In this document: positions 16,265 to 24,955 of the stretch, in pieces
Layout: each line of letters opens with the position of its first letter
Position numbering within the stretch: the first letter of the stretch is position 1
Origin: JAWMQL01 sp033283165
GTDB lineage: Bacteria; Pseudomonadota; Gammaproteobacteria; Pseudomonadales; Halieaceae
DNA length: 64,000 nucleotides
Assembly: GCA_033283165.1 (NCBI GenBank)
Contig: JAWMQL010000011.1
Location: 1 to 64,000, forward strand
Reading direction: 5' to 3'
Made by a program: the position numbers and the translations under genes
Notes under the pieces: model-generated
The model's input: only the letters and a program-made list of their open reading frames with translations
Told to the model about the DNA's origin: nothing
The model's database searches: none

Positions 16265-18497
16265 CCGACCGCATCTAGGCCCGCTGCTGTGGGCGTCCTG
16301 TGTAATGCTTCTCGTGTTACTGGCTCTGGTGTGCTGGCCTTCCCAGGGTTGGCTGGCCACAGGCTTTCAGCAGTTATTGCCAGTGGCGGAATATAGTCCC
16401 TGGGAAAGGCGCTCGACAGCTGCTAGTGCGGCACGCTATGAACGTCAATTGATCTTCCTGGTCAGCGGATCGGATCGGGTACAGGCGGCGGCTTTTGCCG
16501 CTGGCATCGAGCAGCGATTACGCAACGCTGGATTTGCCGATCCGTCCTTTGCAACGGAGCAGGCGGAGCGCTGGCGGCGCCTTGGGGAGCACCTGCGCCA
16601 GTGGCAGCCCGGTCTGGTCACACCAGGAGACAGCAGTCTTCTACGGTCGGATCCGGAGGCCTATCTCGCCTCTTTCCGAGGGCTGCTCTACTCGCCCGTG
16701 GGTAGCGCCTGGTTGACGGGGCTGCCGGATGACCCTCTGGGCCTGATGCGCAATTTTCTCGACCGCCCGATGTCCGAGGTTACTGGTGATTTGCACGGTC
16801 CGCTGGTGCTGGCGCAGGTGCCACAGGACGGCCTGGCCTTCGGTCGGTTGGGCGAATTGTACCCGCTCTATCGGGAACTGAAGCGAGAAGCCATGGATCA
16901 GGGCTTGGAGCTATACGCTTCCGGCGCCCCCCTGTATACGTCCTATGGCGTAAGGAGCGCGCGGCTGGAAGTCTCCTCTATCGGGCTAGTGTCTCTCCTC
17001 ACACTGGCGGTCTTGCTGGTGTGGGCGTTGCGTAGCGGTCGCGGCCTGTTGCTCACCCTTGTGTCGGTTGCAGCGGGCCTGCTGGGGGGGGCGGCGATTA
17101 CTGTGGCATTGCAACAGCAGATGCACCTGCTAGCCCTCGTATTCGGTGCTACCCTGATTGGCATTGCTGCCGATTATGCTTTCCACTACCTGTGCCACTC
17201 GCTACTGCCCGGCTGGACTCCGGCCGATGGTTTACGCCCGGTGCTGCGCGGCCTTATGTTGAGTGCCGCCAGCAGTTCCCTGGCTTTTCTTGTTCTGGCG
17301 CTATTGCCATTTCCCGGAGTGCGCCAGATCGGCATATTCATGGCAAGTGGACTGGCCTTTGCACTTCTGACCGTGTGTTTGTTGTTTCCGGCTTTCTATC
17401 GCGGATATCAAGGCAATGGGAAGCGCATAGGCTCGCTGCAGAGCCGCATCGGGAGTCAGCGGCTGCCGGCTGCATTAAGACTACCGCTAAGGTTACTGCT
17501 GCTGTTCATTGCCGGCCTTGGCCTCAGCAATTTGAACGGCGTGGACGAGGTGCGGGATTTCTACGCAGCCCCCGCTGATCTGGTGGCGGATGAGGCCTAT
17601 TTCAAAGATACCATGGGCATAGCGGGCGATAGCCGTCACCTCTTGCTCCAAGGCCAGACAGTGGAAGCCTTACTACAACTGGAGGAACACTTGCTGGCTC
17701 AGCGGCCGGGCCTTGGACTAGGGCTAACAGCGCTGGTACCCAGTGCGGCGAGCCAGCGCGCCAACCTCGAAATGCAGCGGGAGTTACTAGCCCGTGGGTT
17801 GTTGCAACAGCATATCGTCAGTCTCGGCCTGAGTCCCGAGGTTTACGACTCTCTAGTGGACAAACTAGCGGAACCCTATAGCCCATTGGTGCCCGCTGAT
17901 CTGGAAGGACTCGAATTGCCCCTGGGTCTTGGGAATTTCCTCGGCTGTGATGCTGAGGGGTGCGCGAGTCTCCTTTCGCCTGGGTTCGACACATTGAGTA
18001 TGTCTCTGCCAGCCGGTGTGACCCTGGTAGATCCGGTCGGTCGGATAAATAGCGTGATGACAGAGTACCGGGTAGCGGTGGCAAAGATGTTGCTGTTGTC
18101 GCTGTTGGCGGCGGTGCTGTTGTTGACCCTGGTGCTGGGTTGGCGGCGCGCGTTGACAGTTGTGGTGGTCCCGGCCAGTGCTTGCCTGCTAAGCCTGGCG
18201 GTAGTGGGCCTTGTAGACGGTGAATATACTATTATCCACCTGTTGGCCCTTCTTCTGATAGTCGGCGTGGGCCTAGATTACGCAATATTCAGAAACATTA
18301 CCCCGGCAGCATCGCAATCGGCCACTAGTCTGGCGATTACGTTGTCAAGCCTGACCAGTATCCTCGCCTTCGGCATGTTGGGCCTCTCCCGTACCCCAGT
18401 GATCAGCGATTTCGGCCAGACCATCGCCCTGGGCCTGATGTTCGCCTGGTTGTTGTCCCTGCCCGGTGAGGTCACGACCCCGCAGGAGCTGCCCTGA
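16236..18497 (+). CDS. MMPL/RND-like exporter of the aryl polyene pathway
   Basis: The product is ~750 residues in two homologous halves. Each half has a single N-terminal membrane helix or large periplasmic loop followed by a bundle of five to six helices (for example SIGLVSLLTLAVLLVWALRS and MLLLSLLAAVLLLTLVLGW). The conserved GIAADYAFHY and GVGLDYAIF motifs in the fourth helix of each half are characteristic of MMPL proteins. It probably extracts the pigment lipid from the inner membrane and hands it to the LolA-like protein encoded just upstream. The start is ambiguous: GTG at 16206 or 16236, or TTG at 16248, all inside the previous gene. Confidence 0.85.
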   Translation, partial: RSRKLSRPSSRPHLGPLLWASCVMLLVLLALVCWPSQGWLATGFQQLLPVAEYSPWERRSTAASAARYERQLIFLVSGSDRVQAAAFAAGIEQRLRNAGFADPSFATEQAERWRRLGEHLRQWQPGLVTPGDSSLLRSDPEAYLASFRGLLYSPVGSAWLTGLPDDPLGLMRNFLDRPMSEVTGDLHGPLVLAQVPQDGLAFGRLGELYPLYRELKREAMDQGLELYASGAPLYTSYGVRSARLEVSSIGLVSLLTLAVLLVWALRSGRGLLLTLVSVAAGLLGGAAITVALQQQMHLLALVFGATLIGIAADYAFHYLCHSLLPGWTPADGLRPVLRGLMLSAASSSLAFLVLALLPFPGVRQIGIFMASGLAFALLTVCLLFPAFYRGYQGNGKRIGSLQSRIGSQRLPAALRLPLRLLLLFIAGLGLSNLNGVDEVRDFYAAPADLVADEAYFKDTMGIAGDSRHLLLQGQTVEALLQLEEHLLAQRPGLGLGLTALVPSAASQRANLEMQRELLARGLLQQHIVSLGLSPEVYDSLVDKLAEPYSPLVPADLEGLELPLGLGNFLGCDAEGCASLLSPGFDTLSMSLPAGVTLVDPVGRINSVMTEYRVAVAKMLLLSLLAAVLLLTLVLGWRRALTVVVVPASACLLSLAVVGLVDGEYTIIHLLALLLIVGVGLDYAIFRNITPAASQSATSLAITLSSLTSILAFGMLGLSRTPVISDFGQTIALGLMFAWLLSLPGEVTTPQELP

Positions 18498-18925
18498 TGC
18501 TGCGACTGGCCTCGCTGTTTCCGTTATTTTTGGTAGCTTGCGCGACCCTTACCCCACCGCAAGTCTACCCGCTGTTGCCCCTTGGTTATGAGGCCCAAGC
18601 CAGGCTTAGCACGGCTGCAAACCAAAATTACATGGTTGCCATTAGTCAGGGTGGTGACGCAGCAACTGTGGCCCTGTTGACGGCACAAGGTGCGCCCATT
18701 TATACACTTCAAGTCGAAAGCCGTAGCTACAGCGCAAAACGATACTTGCCGCTGGAGGGTTCATTGACACCGGACAAGGTTCTGCAGTACTTGGCCGTGA
18801 TATATAGAAGCGGGGAAAATACCGAATGGAATACCGAAGGAGGAGTCTGGCAACTGAAGGATTCATTTACTGGACAAGAGGTGGAACTGGAGCTGTTGGA
18901 GTGGGCGCATGTACTACCTGAATGA
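18497..18925 (+). CDS. DUF3261 lipoprotein
   Basis: The protein is 142 residues with the lipobox LVAC at residues ~12-15. The remainder (QVYPLLPLGYEAQARLSTAA and onward) is the DUF3261 domain that regularly sits between the exporter and the ketosynthase in aryl polyene clusters. It may be the outer-membrane acceptor for the LolA-like carrier, by analogy with LolB. That is inference. The ATG overlaps the exporter stop (TGATG). Confidence 0.75.
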   Translation: MLRLASLFPLFLVACATLTPPQVYPLLPLGYEAQARLSTAANQNYMVAISQGGDAATVALLTAQGAPIYTLQVESRSYSAKRYLPLEGSLTPDKVLQYLAVIYRSGENTEWNTEGGVWQLKDSFTGQEVELELLEWAHVLPE

Positions 18926-20087
18926 TCTGGGGGTACTTTGTACCTTGGGCGATGACAAGACCGCCGTTGGCGACAATTTGCTGGCGCCTGATGCCGTGCC
19001 TGATCCTGGGCGCCTGTTCGAACCGCGCGGTGCCTACCAGTTCGGTAGTGTCAAGGGCAGCCTCCCAGCGTTACCATCGCCTCTCGCATGCTACGACTGC
19101 CGTAACAACCGGTTGGCGCGGGCCGCGGTGGAGCAGATTCGCCCCGCGATCAATGCTGCCATTCAAAATTATGGCGCGCAGCGCGTGGGCATCGTGGTTG
19201 GTACCAGTACCTCCGGCATTTGCGAGAGTGAAAATGCGGTCAGAGCAGTGCGGGAGCAGGGTGCGCATCCAGCCGCTTTCCATGCGCTGCAGGGAATGCT
19301 GGGGGGGCTGGGGCAGTTCCTGGCGGAATACCTGCAGGTGGATGGGCCCTCTTATACGATCTCCACTGCCTGTTCCTCCAGTGCCAACGCCATTCTCGGG
19401 GCCCGCAGACTGCTGCGCCTGGGACTCTGCGATGCGGTGCTGGTGGGAGGAGTGGATAGCTATTGTGAGTTGACCCTGAAGGGCTTCGGCGCGCTGGAGG
19501 CCCAATCCGTCAGCTACTGCAAACCCTTCAGCCGTAACCGCGACGGAATTACTATTGGCGAGGCGGCGGCATTGTTCCTGATGACCCGCGAGAAAAGCGG
19601 TTGCCGGCTTCTCGGCGGGGCGGCCAGCTCCGATGCGCATCATATCTCGGCGCCGCACCCCGAGGGTCGGGGAGCGGTACAATCCATGACCGGAGCACTG
19701 GCAGATGCTAACTTGTTCCCCGAGGATGTGGACTACCTTAACCTGCACGGGACAGCCACAGAGCAAAATGACCGTATGGAGAGCCGAGCGGTCTCTTCCC
19801 TGTTTGACGAAGGTCTGCTCTGTAGTTCCACCAAATCCATGACCGGTCATACGCTTGGCGCCGCCGGAGCATTGGAACTGGGACTGTGCTGGCTGGCGTT
19901 GACCCGTACCGCGGCTGACCGCCTGCCGCCAGCCCTTTATCTTGATGAGGTGGACACTGAATTACCGCAACTTTCATTCGTTGGTCTCGATCAAGAAAAT
20001 AGGGCACCATTGCGTATTTGCATGAGCAACTCCTTTGCCTTTGGTGGCGGCAATGTAAGCCTGCTAATTGGTAACGAAGATGTCTGA
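18909..20087 (+). CDS. apeO: Beta-ketoacyl-ACP synthase (KAS II type)
   Basis: This is a 392-residue ketosynthase with the full Cys-His-His triad: Cys155 in STACSSSAN, His280 in NLHGTATEQND and His314 in MTGHTLGAAG. It should condense malonyl-ACP with the growing aryl polyene, probably as a dimer with the chain-length factor encoded at 7803. The name follows the O-P-Q-R gene order seen in described clusters. Translation starts 17 nt inside the DUF3261 gene. Confidence 0.88.
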   Translation: MYYLNDLGVLCTLGDDKTAVGDNLLAPDAVPDPGRLFEPRGAYQFGSVKGSLPALPSPLACYDCRNNRLARAAVEQIRPAINAAIQNYGAQRVGIVVGTSTSGICESENAVRAVREQGAHPAAFHALQGMLGGLGQFLAEYLQVDGPSYTISTACSSSANAILGARRLLRLGLCDAVLVGGVDSYCELTLKGFGALEAQSVSYCKPFSRNRDGITIGEAAALFLMTREKSGCRLLGGAASSDAHHISAPHPEGRGAVQSMTGALADANLFPEDVDYLNLHGTATEQNDRMESRAVSSLFDEGLLCSSTKSMTGHTLGAAGALELGLCWLALTRTAADRLPPALYLDEVDTELPQLSFVGLDQENRAPLRICMSNSFAFGGGNVSLLIGNEDV

Positions 20088-20535
20088 CTACCCCGATGTC
20101 GAAAAACTGGTACCCCACGCCCGGCCAATGATGCTGTTAGATGAAGTATTGGAGGCGAACGAGGACCACATCGTTTGTAAGGTGGTGGTTCGTAGCGATG
20201 GACTGTTCGATCGGCAAAACGAAGTACCTGGTTGGCTGGGTTTGGAGTATATGGCGCAGACGGTGGCGGCCTTTTCCGGCTGGCGCAACTGGCAGGCGGG
20301 GCAGTCGACCAAGGTTGGATTATTGTTGGGCACTCGGCGTTTTACCAGCATTGGAACTGGCTTCCGCGTGGGTGAAGAGCTGATCGTGCGTGCTGAACTG
20401 GTCATTGAGGCCACCAGCGGCATGTCGGCCTTTGATTGCCGAGTATCTGGCCAGGACGTGGAGCAAGTGTCGACGCTGTCGGTGTACGAGCCGCCGAACG
20501 CAGACGAGTTACTAAGGCAAGGGGACAGCGATTGA
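20080..20535 (+). CDS. apeP: 3-hydroxyacyl-ACP dehydratase (hotdog)
   Basis: This is a 151-residue FabA/FabZ-like protein. LVPHARPMMLLDEV contains the catalytic His, and GWLGLEYMAQTVAAF contains the partner Glu. It removes water from the 3-hydroxyacyl intermediate, most likely in concert with the dehydratase domain fused to the ligase, as ApeI and ApeP form a complex in the known system. The ATG at 20080 overlaps the ketosynthase stop by 8 nt. Confidence 0.85.
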   Translation: MSDYPDVEKLVPHARPMMLLDEVLEANEDHIVCKVVVRSDGLFDRQNEVPGWLGLEYMAQTVAAFSGWRNWQAGQSTKVGLLLGTRRFTSIGTGFRVGEELIVRAELVIEATSGMSAFDCRVSGQDVEQVSTLSVYEPPNADELLRQGDSD

Positions 20536-21260
20536 CGAAACAAACCATCCTGGTAACGGGCTCCAGCCGGGGAATAGGTCGGGCCATCGCCCTGGAACTG
20601 GCGAGCGCTGGCTACAGCGTGGTGCTTCATTGCCGATCCGCTTTGGAACAGGCACGAGCTGTACAGACGCAGATCGAGGAGGCGGGTGGCGTCGCGCGCA
20701 CACTCCAGTTCGATATCGCCGACCGGAAACTGGTGGCACAGGCCTTGGAGGCGGACCTCGAGGAGCACGGAGCCTACTACGGCGTAGTGTGCAACGCGGG
20801 AATTGCCCAGGACAACGCCTTTCCTGCCATGAGTGGTGAGGACTGGGATACCGTGATCCGCAGCAATCTCAACGGCTTCTACAACGTGCTCAACCCACTG
20901 ATTATGCCCATGGTGCGACGCCGGGCTCCCGGAAGAATTATTACCCTGGCATCGGTATCCGGATTGATGGGTAACCGGGGTCAGGTTAATTACTCTGCTG
21001 CTAAGGCTGGTATAATTGGCGCCACAAAGGCACTGGCTCTGGAACTGGCGAAGCGCAAGATTACTGTAAATTGTGTTGCCCCGGGGCTGATTGACACCGA
21101 TATGATCAAAGGGGCACCTCTGGAAGAGATCACGAAGGCGATCCCTATGCGACGACTGGGTAGCCCCGAAGAGGTGGCGTCCCTGGTTCGATTCCTTGCT
21201 AGTGATGAAGCGGCTTACATTACCCGGCAGGTAATCTCTATAAATGGTGGTTTGTATTAG
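20532..21260 (+). CDS. apeQ: 3-oxoacyl-ACP reductase (FabG-like SDR)
   Basis: The protein is a 242-residue short-chain dehydrogenase. The NADP-binding motif is TGSSRGIG at residues 9-16. Ser141, Tyr154 and Lys158 form the catalytic triad, in LASVSG and YSAAK. It reduces the 3-ketoacyl-ACP of each polyene cycle. The TTG at 20532 overlaps the dehydratase stop and gives the standard FabG N-terminus. The longer frame opening at 20436 is not needed. Confidence 0.9.
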   Translation: MTKQTILVTGSSRGIGRAIALELASAGYSVVLHCRSALEQARAVQTQIEEAGGVARTLQFDIADRKLVAQALEADLEEHGAYYGVVCNAGIAQDNAFPAMSGEDWDTVIRSNLNGFYNVLNPLIMPMVRRRAPGRIITLASVSGLMGNRGQVNYSAAKAGIIGATKALALELAKRKITVNCVAPGLIDTDMIKGAPLEEITKAIPMRRLGSPEEVASLVRFLASDEAAYITRQVISINGGLY

Positions 21261-22481
21261 ATGAGGCGAGTTGTAGTAACCGGTACAGGAGTCGTTTCCT
21301 CCTTGGGGAATAACTGGAAGGCGGTGAGCGCTCGCCTGAAGAGCGGGCGCAACACCATCCGGTACATCGAGGACTGGGACAACTATGAAGGACTTTTCAC
21401 TCGCCTAGGTGGGCCGGCGGAGTTTGAGCGGCCCAAGGAGTGGTCACGCAAGTCGGTCCGCTCCATGGGCCGTATCGCCCAGATGTCAGTGAAGGCCAGC
21501 CAGGACGCCCTAGAAGAGGCAGGATTGTTGCGCGACCCTTTGCTGGGCAGTGGTGAGGCGGGTATATCCTACGGCTCCTCTGCTGGCAGTACTTCGGCCA
21601 CGGCCGATTTCGGCAATATGTTGCTTAACAAGCACACCAGTGGCCTAAATGCGACCAGTTACATTCGCATGATGAGCCATACCGCGCCGGTGAATATTGG
21701 TGTATTTTTCGGCATTAAAGGGCGCATCTATACCACCTCCAGTGCTTGCACCTCCTCCAGCCAGGGTATTGGTTATGGCTACGAGGCGATTCGCCATGGA
21801 CTGCAGACGGTTATGGTGTGCGGCGGTGCTGAGGAACTCTGCCCTACCGAGGCGGCGGTATTCGACACTTTATACGCCACCTCAACCCGGAATGATGAAC
21901 CAGCGCTCACGCCGCGGCCCTTCGACCGGGATCGCGACGGCCTGGTGATCGGCGAGGGCGCCTGTACTTTGGTGCTCGAGGAACTTCAGCATGCCCGGGC
22001 GCGAGGGGCGAACATCCTCGCGGAAGTGATTGGCTACGCCACTAATTCCGACGGCCAGCACGTGACCCAGCCTGATCAGGAATCGATCTGCAGGGTATTG
22101 AATATGTCGCTGGCTTCTGCGGGGGTATCTGCGTCCGATATTGGTTATGTCAGTGCGCACGGTACCGCCACCGAGCGGGGGGATATCGCCGAGAGCCAGG
22201 CCACACTCACTGTGCTGGGTGACCAGGTTCCTATCAGCGCGTTGAAGAGCTATACGGGTCACACTTTGGGTGCGTGTGGATCGCTGGAGGCCTGGGTGAC
22301 CCTTAACATGATGCGCGAGAGTTGGTTCCACCCGACACTGAATCTGGAGAACTTGGATCCCGCATGTGCCCCCATTGACTACATTGTGGGTGACGGACGC
22401 GACATCGACTGCGAGATTGCCATGTCCAACAACTTCGCCTTCGGCGGCATCAACACCTCATTAATTTTCCGCCGATACTAG
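21261..22481 (+). CDS. apeR: Second beta-ketoacyl-ACP synthase
   Basis: This is a 406-residue ketosynthase with Cys163 in TSSACTSSS, His300 in SAHGTATERGD and His334 in YTGHTLGACG, so it is catalytically complete. In the studied pathway this second ketosynthase is thought to prime or elongate early chains. It starts immediately after the reductase stop. Its TAG stop shares the palindrome CTAG (22478-22481) with the stop of the convergent flavoprotein gene. Confidence 0.9.
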   Translation: MRRVVVTGTGVVSSLGNNWKAVSARLKSGRNTIRYIEDWDNYEGLFTRLGGPAEFERPKEWSRKSVRSMGRIAQMSVKASQDALEEAGLLRDPLLGSGEAGISYGSSAGSTSATADFGNMLLNKHTSGLNATSYIRMMSHTAPVNIGVFFGIKGRIYTTSSACTSSSQGIGYGYEAIRHGLQTVMVCGGAEELCPTEAAVFDTLYATSTRNDEPALTPRPFDRDRDGLVIGEGACTLVLEELQHARARGANILAEVIGYATNSDGQHVTQPDQESICRVLNMSLASAGVSASDIGYVSAHGTATERGDIAESQATLTVLGDQVPISALKSYTGHTLGACGSLEAWVTLNMMRESWFHPTLNLENLDPACAPIDYIVGDGRDIDCEIAMSNNFAFGGINTSLIFRRY

Positions 22482-23692
22482 GACTTGCAGTAGCGCCAAA
22501 GCGTGTCCAGGTGTCGCTCTGATTTTTTGACGTAGGGATTGCGCTCATCCCATGCGTAGCCAGCCAGGATGGAGCATATCATGGAGCGAATTTCTACGGA
22601 TTGCCTTGGGTGGAAGATGATGTCCTGCAACCGCCCATCGTACCAAGCGGTGACGAATTCCCGAAAGGTGTCGACCCCGCGCTGTAGCGGCCCAATATAT
22701 TCATTCTGCCAATCCACCGCTTCCCCTTTAAGTTGACGGTCCAAAGCTGCAACCGCCATGCTTGCGGATCTCATCGCGATGGTGACGCCGGAAGAGAACA
22801 CCGGGTCGAGAAACTCTCCGGCGTTACCCAGTAAAGCAAATCTGTCAGTTGCCAGTGTAGAAACATTTGCAGAATAGCCGATTATTTGCCGCGCCTTAGT
22901 GTCCCATTTAGCACCTTCCAAAAGGCGCGTTAATTCTGGATCTTCGCTGACAATGGCCCTTAACCGCTCGCCGGCGTCTCCGGGATATAGATCTAGGAAT
23001 GCCGGCTCTGCCACCACGCCGATGGAAGATCGTCCTCCGCTGAAGGGAATGAGCCAGTACCACACATCGCTCTCCCTCGGATGCACGGTGATTAGAATCT
23101 TCTCCCGGTCGAAGTCGAGGTCACTGATATGATCTTCTAGGTGGCAGAACAGGGAGGCACGTACCGGGAAATTTGAGGGGGACTCCAGGTCCAACAGACG
23201 AGGTAGAACCCGGCCAAAGCCGCTGGCATCAAGCACATACTTTGCCTGGTACTCCTCATTGCGACCATCGGGAGTTTTACAAGTCACTCGCGCCAGTTCA
23301 TCGGAAAAGTCTACATCGGTGATCTGGTGGCGGTACCGAATATCGGCGCCCTGGACCTCGGCCTGGTCTGCCAAGATTTTGTCAAAATCTGCCCGTGTGA
23401 CCTGGAAAGTCTCTCCCGGGCCGGCGCTAAATTTTTCCCTGAAGTCGAAGCCGCTGTATCCGGCGTTCCGCTGGAAATTGGCGCCTAATTTGCGTTGGAA
23501 GCCGGCATCGTTCACCGCCTCCAGCATGCCGGCCTCGGCGATGAATTCCATGCAGTGGGGCAGGAGGCTCTCACCGATCGAAAACCTCGGGAATTGTTCC
23601 CGCTCCAAGACCAGCACGCTGTACCCGCGTTGCACTAGCAATGCGGCTGCAACGGACCCGGAAGGTCCGGCACCAATAATTATTACGTCCAA
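22478..23692 (-). CDS. FAD-dependent oxidoreductase with flavin-halogenase signature
   Basis: The protein is ~404 residues. It has the dinucleotide motif GAGPSG near the N-terminus, RFSIGESLLP (~36-45) and, at 211-216, WYWLIP, which matches the WxWxIP signature of flavin-dependent halogenases. Lys68 in RKLGANF sits where those enzymes keep their catalytic lysine. Xanthomonadins, which are related pigments, are brominated, so a halogenase here would make sense. A plain geranylgeranyl-reductase-like oxidase remains possible. No ATG fits. TTG at 23692 gives MDVIIIGAGPSG, while a longer frame extends to 23764. The gene is convergent with the operon and overlaps its last stop. Confidence 0.78.
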   Translation of the reverse strand: MDVIIIGAGPSGSVAAALLVQRGYSVLVLEREQFPRFSIGESLLPHCMEFIAEAGMLEAVNDAGFQRKLGANFQRNAGYSGFDFREKFSAGPGETFQVTRADFDKILADQAEVQGADIRYRHQITDVDFSDELARVTCKTPDGRNEEYQAKYVLDASGFGRVLPRLLDLESPSNFPVRASLFCHLEDHISDLDFDREKILITVHPRESDVWYWLIPFSGGRSSIGVVAEPAFLDLYPGDAGERLRAIVSEDPELTRLLEGAKWDTKARQIIGYSANVSTLATDRFALLGNAGEFLDPVFSSGVTIAMRSASMAVAALDRQLKGEAVDWQNEYIGPLQRGVDTFREFVTAWYDGRLQDIIFHPRQSVEIRSMICSILAGYAWDERNPYVKKSERHLDTLWRYCKS

Positions 23693-23700
23693 GGTAATCG

Positions 23701-24135
23701 CTACTTGAGAGTTACGACGTCGCCGGTAAAAGTTACACCGGCCATGATCGCGCCGTTGCCGCACTCGAACTCTGTAGAGCTAACAAAGTTGTTCTTCTTG
23801 TAAAAGCTCTTGATATTGACGACGGCATTGCCGCCCACCTGACTAATACGGTCCTGAAAACTTAGCATGGCCGAGAGAAATGCCCACTGGCAGGCAAACT
23901 CGTCACTCTTACCAACCGCATTGGTCTTCTTGTTGGACATAAAATTACCGTGATTCTTAGCGATAGTACCGTGAGGCTGATCGCCAAACTTGAAGGTGTA
24001 GCCTCGGTTGAGCTTCTCCTTCGCCTGATTCAAGTTCATGGCATCCGAAATGGAGTAGCGGTTTCGGTCGTCGCGGCTGTAGGCATCGCCAGCGGCGAGA
24101 AGGAGAATTAGGGGTGTTATATACAGCAACTTCAT
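23701..24135 (-). CDS. Small exported protein of the 'excinuclease ATPase subunit'-misnamed family
   Basis: The 144-residue product starts MKLLYITPLILLLAAGDAYS, a signal peptide. The mature part has the pattern FGDQPHGTIAKNHGNF, then CQWAFLSAM, then QVGGNAVVNIKSFYKKN, and CGNGAIMAGVTFTG, with two widely spaced Cys. Such small periplasmic proteins are often mislabelled as an excinuclease subunit and are frequent beside aryl polyene clusters. They have no nuclease features. The stop (TAG) lies 8 nt before the flavoprotein start, so the two are probably one transcript. The ATG at 24135 has a CAGGTAG motif upstream and is preferred to 24153. Confidence 0.65.
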   Translation of the reverse strand: MKLLYITPLILLLAAGDAYSRDDRNRYSISDAMNLNQAKEKLNRGYTFKFGDQPHGTIAKNHGNFMSNKKTNAVGKSDEFACQWAFLSAMLSFQDRISQVGGNAVVNIKSFYKKNNFVSSTEFECGNGAIMAGVTFTGDVVTLK

Positions 24136-24193
24136 CTTGGCTACCTGCCTCATTGGTTATCGAGAAATCGAGTTTAGCATTGTTACTGAGCAG

Positions 24194-24457
24194 TTAAATA
24201 GGCATAGCTCCCAGCGCCTCATTTAATCCAGGTTCATTGAGATTATCCAGAAGTTGCTCCCTATAGGCCTGCAAGATGTTATTTTTTGATGACTGATCCG
24301 CCTGCTCGTCGATAGTATCTCTTTCCTTGAACCTCTCCGTGTTAGTTTCTCCCATATCGGCCTGGAATATCTGAAGATTGACGTCCACATCGAAGTTAAA
24401 AGCTGTTACCAGATTGAGGTTAATACTGAAGTACCATTCATTTATCACCAGCGTCAT
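24194..24457 (-). CDS. Small hypothetical protein, 87 aa
   Basis: The ATG at 24457 is preceded by a GGGGGGGGAGG tract about 10 nt away, an unusually strong ribosome binding site. The product starts with a beta-like segment (INEWYFSINLNLVTAFNF) and ends in a charged helical region (YREQLLDNLNEPGLNEALG). I do not recognise it. It is followed by the exported protein gene after a 58 bp gap and may be cotranscribed. Confidence 0.45.
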   Translation of the reverse strand: MTLVINEWYFSINLNLVTAFNFDVDVNLQIFQADMGETNTERFKERDTIDEQADQSSKNNILQAYREQLLDNLNEPGLNEALGAMPI

Positions 24458-24510
24458 GAGGAATTGGCCTCCCCCCCCTTTTTAAGAGTTTTAAGCGCTG
24501 AATTCTTATC

Positions 24511-24888
24511 CTATACAGTCTTAAGTAAAACTTCTCGAGCTTGCCAGCCTGATTCGACCATCCCCGCTTCAAGGCGGTGCTGAATACACTCAGCGAGAAA
24601 TTTGGCCTGGTCTCCTTCCTCGGTATTTAGTACATGCTTTCCATGCCAGCTGGTCGGGATGCCAAATGCCCCGTGAGTCCGACCAATAAAAATAGGTGGC
24701 TTTCCGCCGTCGATCACCCTGCGACGCTGATCGATGACTGATAGCAGTATATTGCTTGTAGGGATGTGTGCGAGATCAGGAATTTGCTCTTCCAGTGAGA
24801 TTGGGGTGAAGCAGGCGCTTACCATTGTTGCAGCAGCGAATATAACAGTGAGCCGACACGCGCATACCAGAAACACTTTCACTTCCAT
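24511..24888 (-). CDS. Small lipoprotein, 125 aa
   Basis: The signal peptide ends in VSAC, an acceptable lipobox. The mature ~100 residues are mixed (PDLAHIPTSNILLSVIDQRR, then PPIFIGRTHGAFGIPTSW), and the C-terminus is helical (FLAECIQHRLEAGMVESGW). This resembles small envelope lipoproteins of unknown function. The gene is divergent from the hydrolase gene at 24956 and heads a leftward run of small envelope genes leading into the polyene locus. Confidence 0.55.
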   Translation of the reverse strand: MEVKVFLVCACRLTVIFAAATMVSACFTPISLEEQIPDLAHIPTSNILLSVIDQRRRVIDGGKPPIFIGRTHGAFGIPTSWHGKHVLNTEEGDQAKFLAECIQHRLEAGMVESGWQAREVLLKTV

Positions 24889-24955
24889 TGTGTATCCTTA
24901 GGATAGCAGGTTATAAACATGCTCGACGGTACATTTTTCAAAAAGGGGATTGGGC

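Noticed and set aside
24194..24457. Phage or toxin-antitoxin gene
   Set aside because: There is no partner gene of suitable size and no motif; a hypothetical small protein is all the sequence supports.
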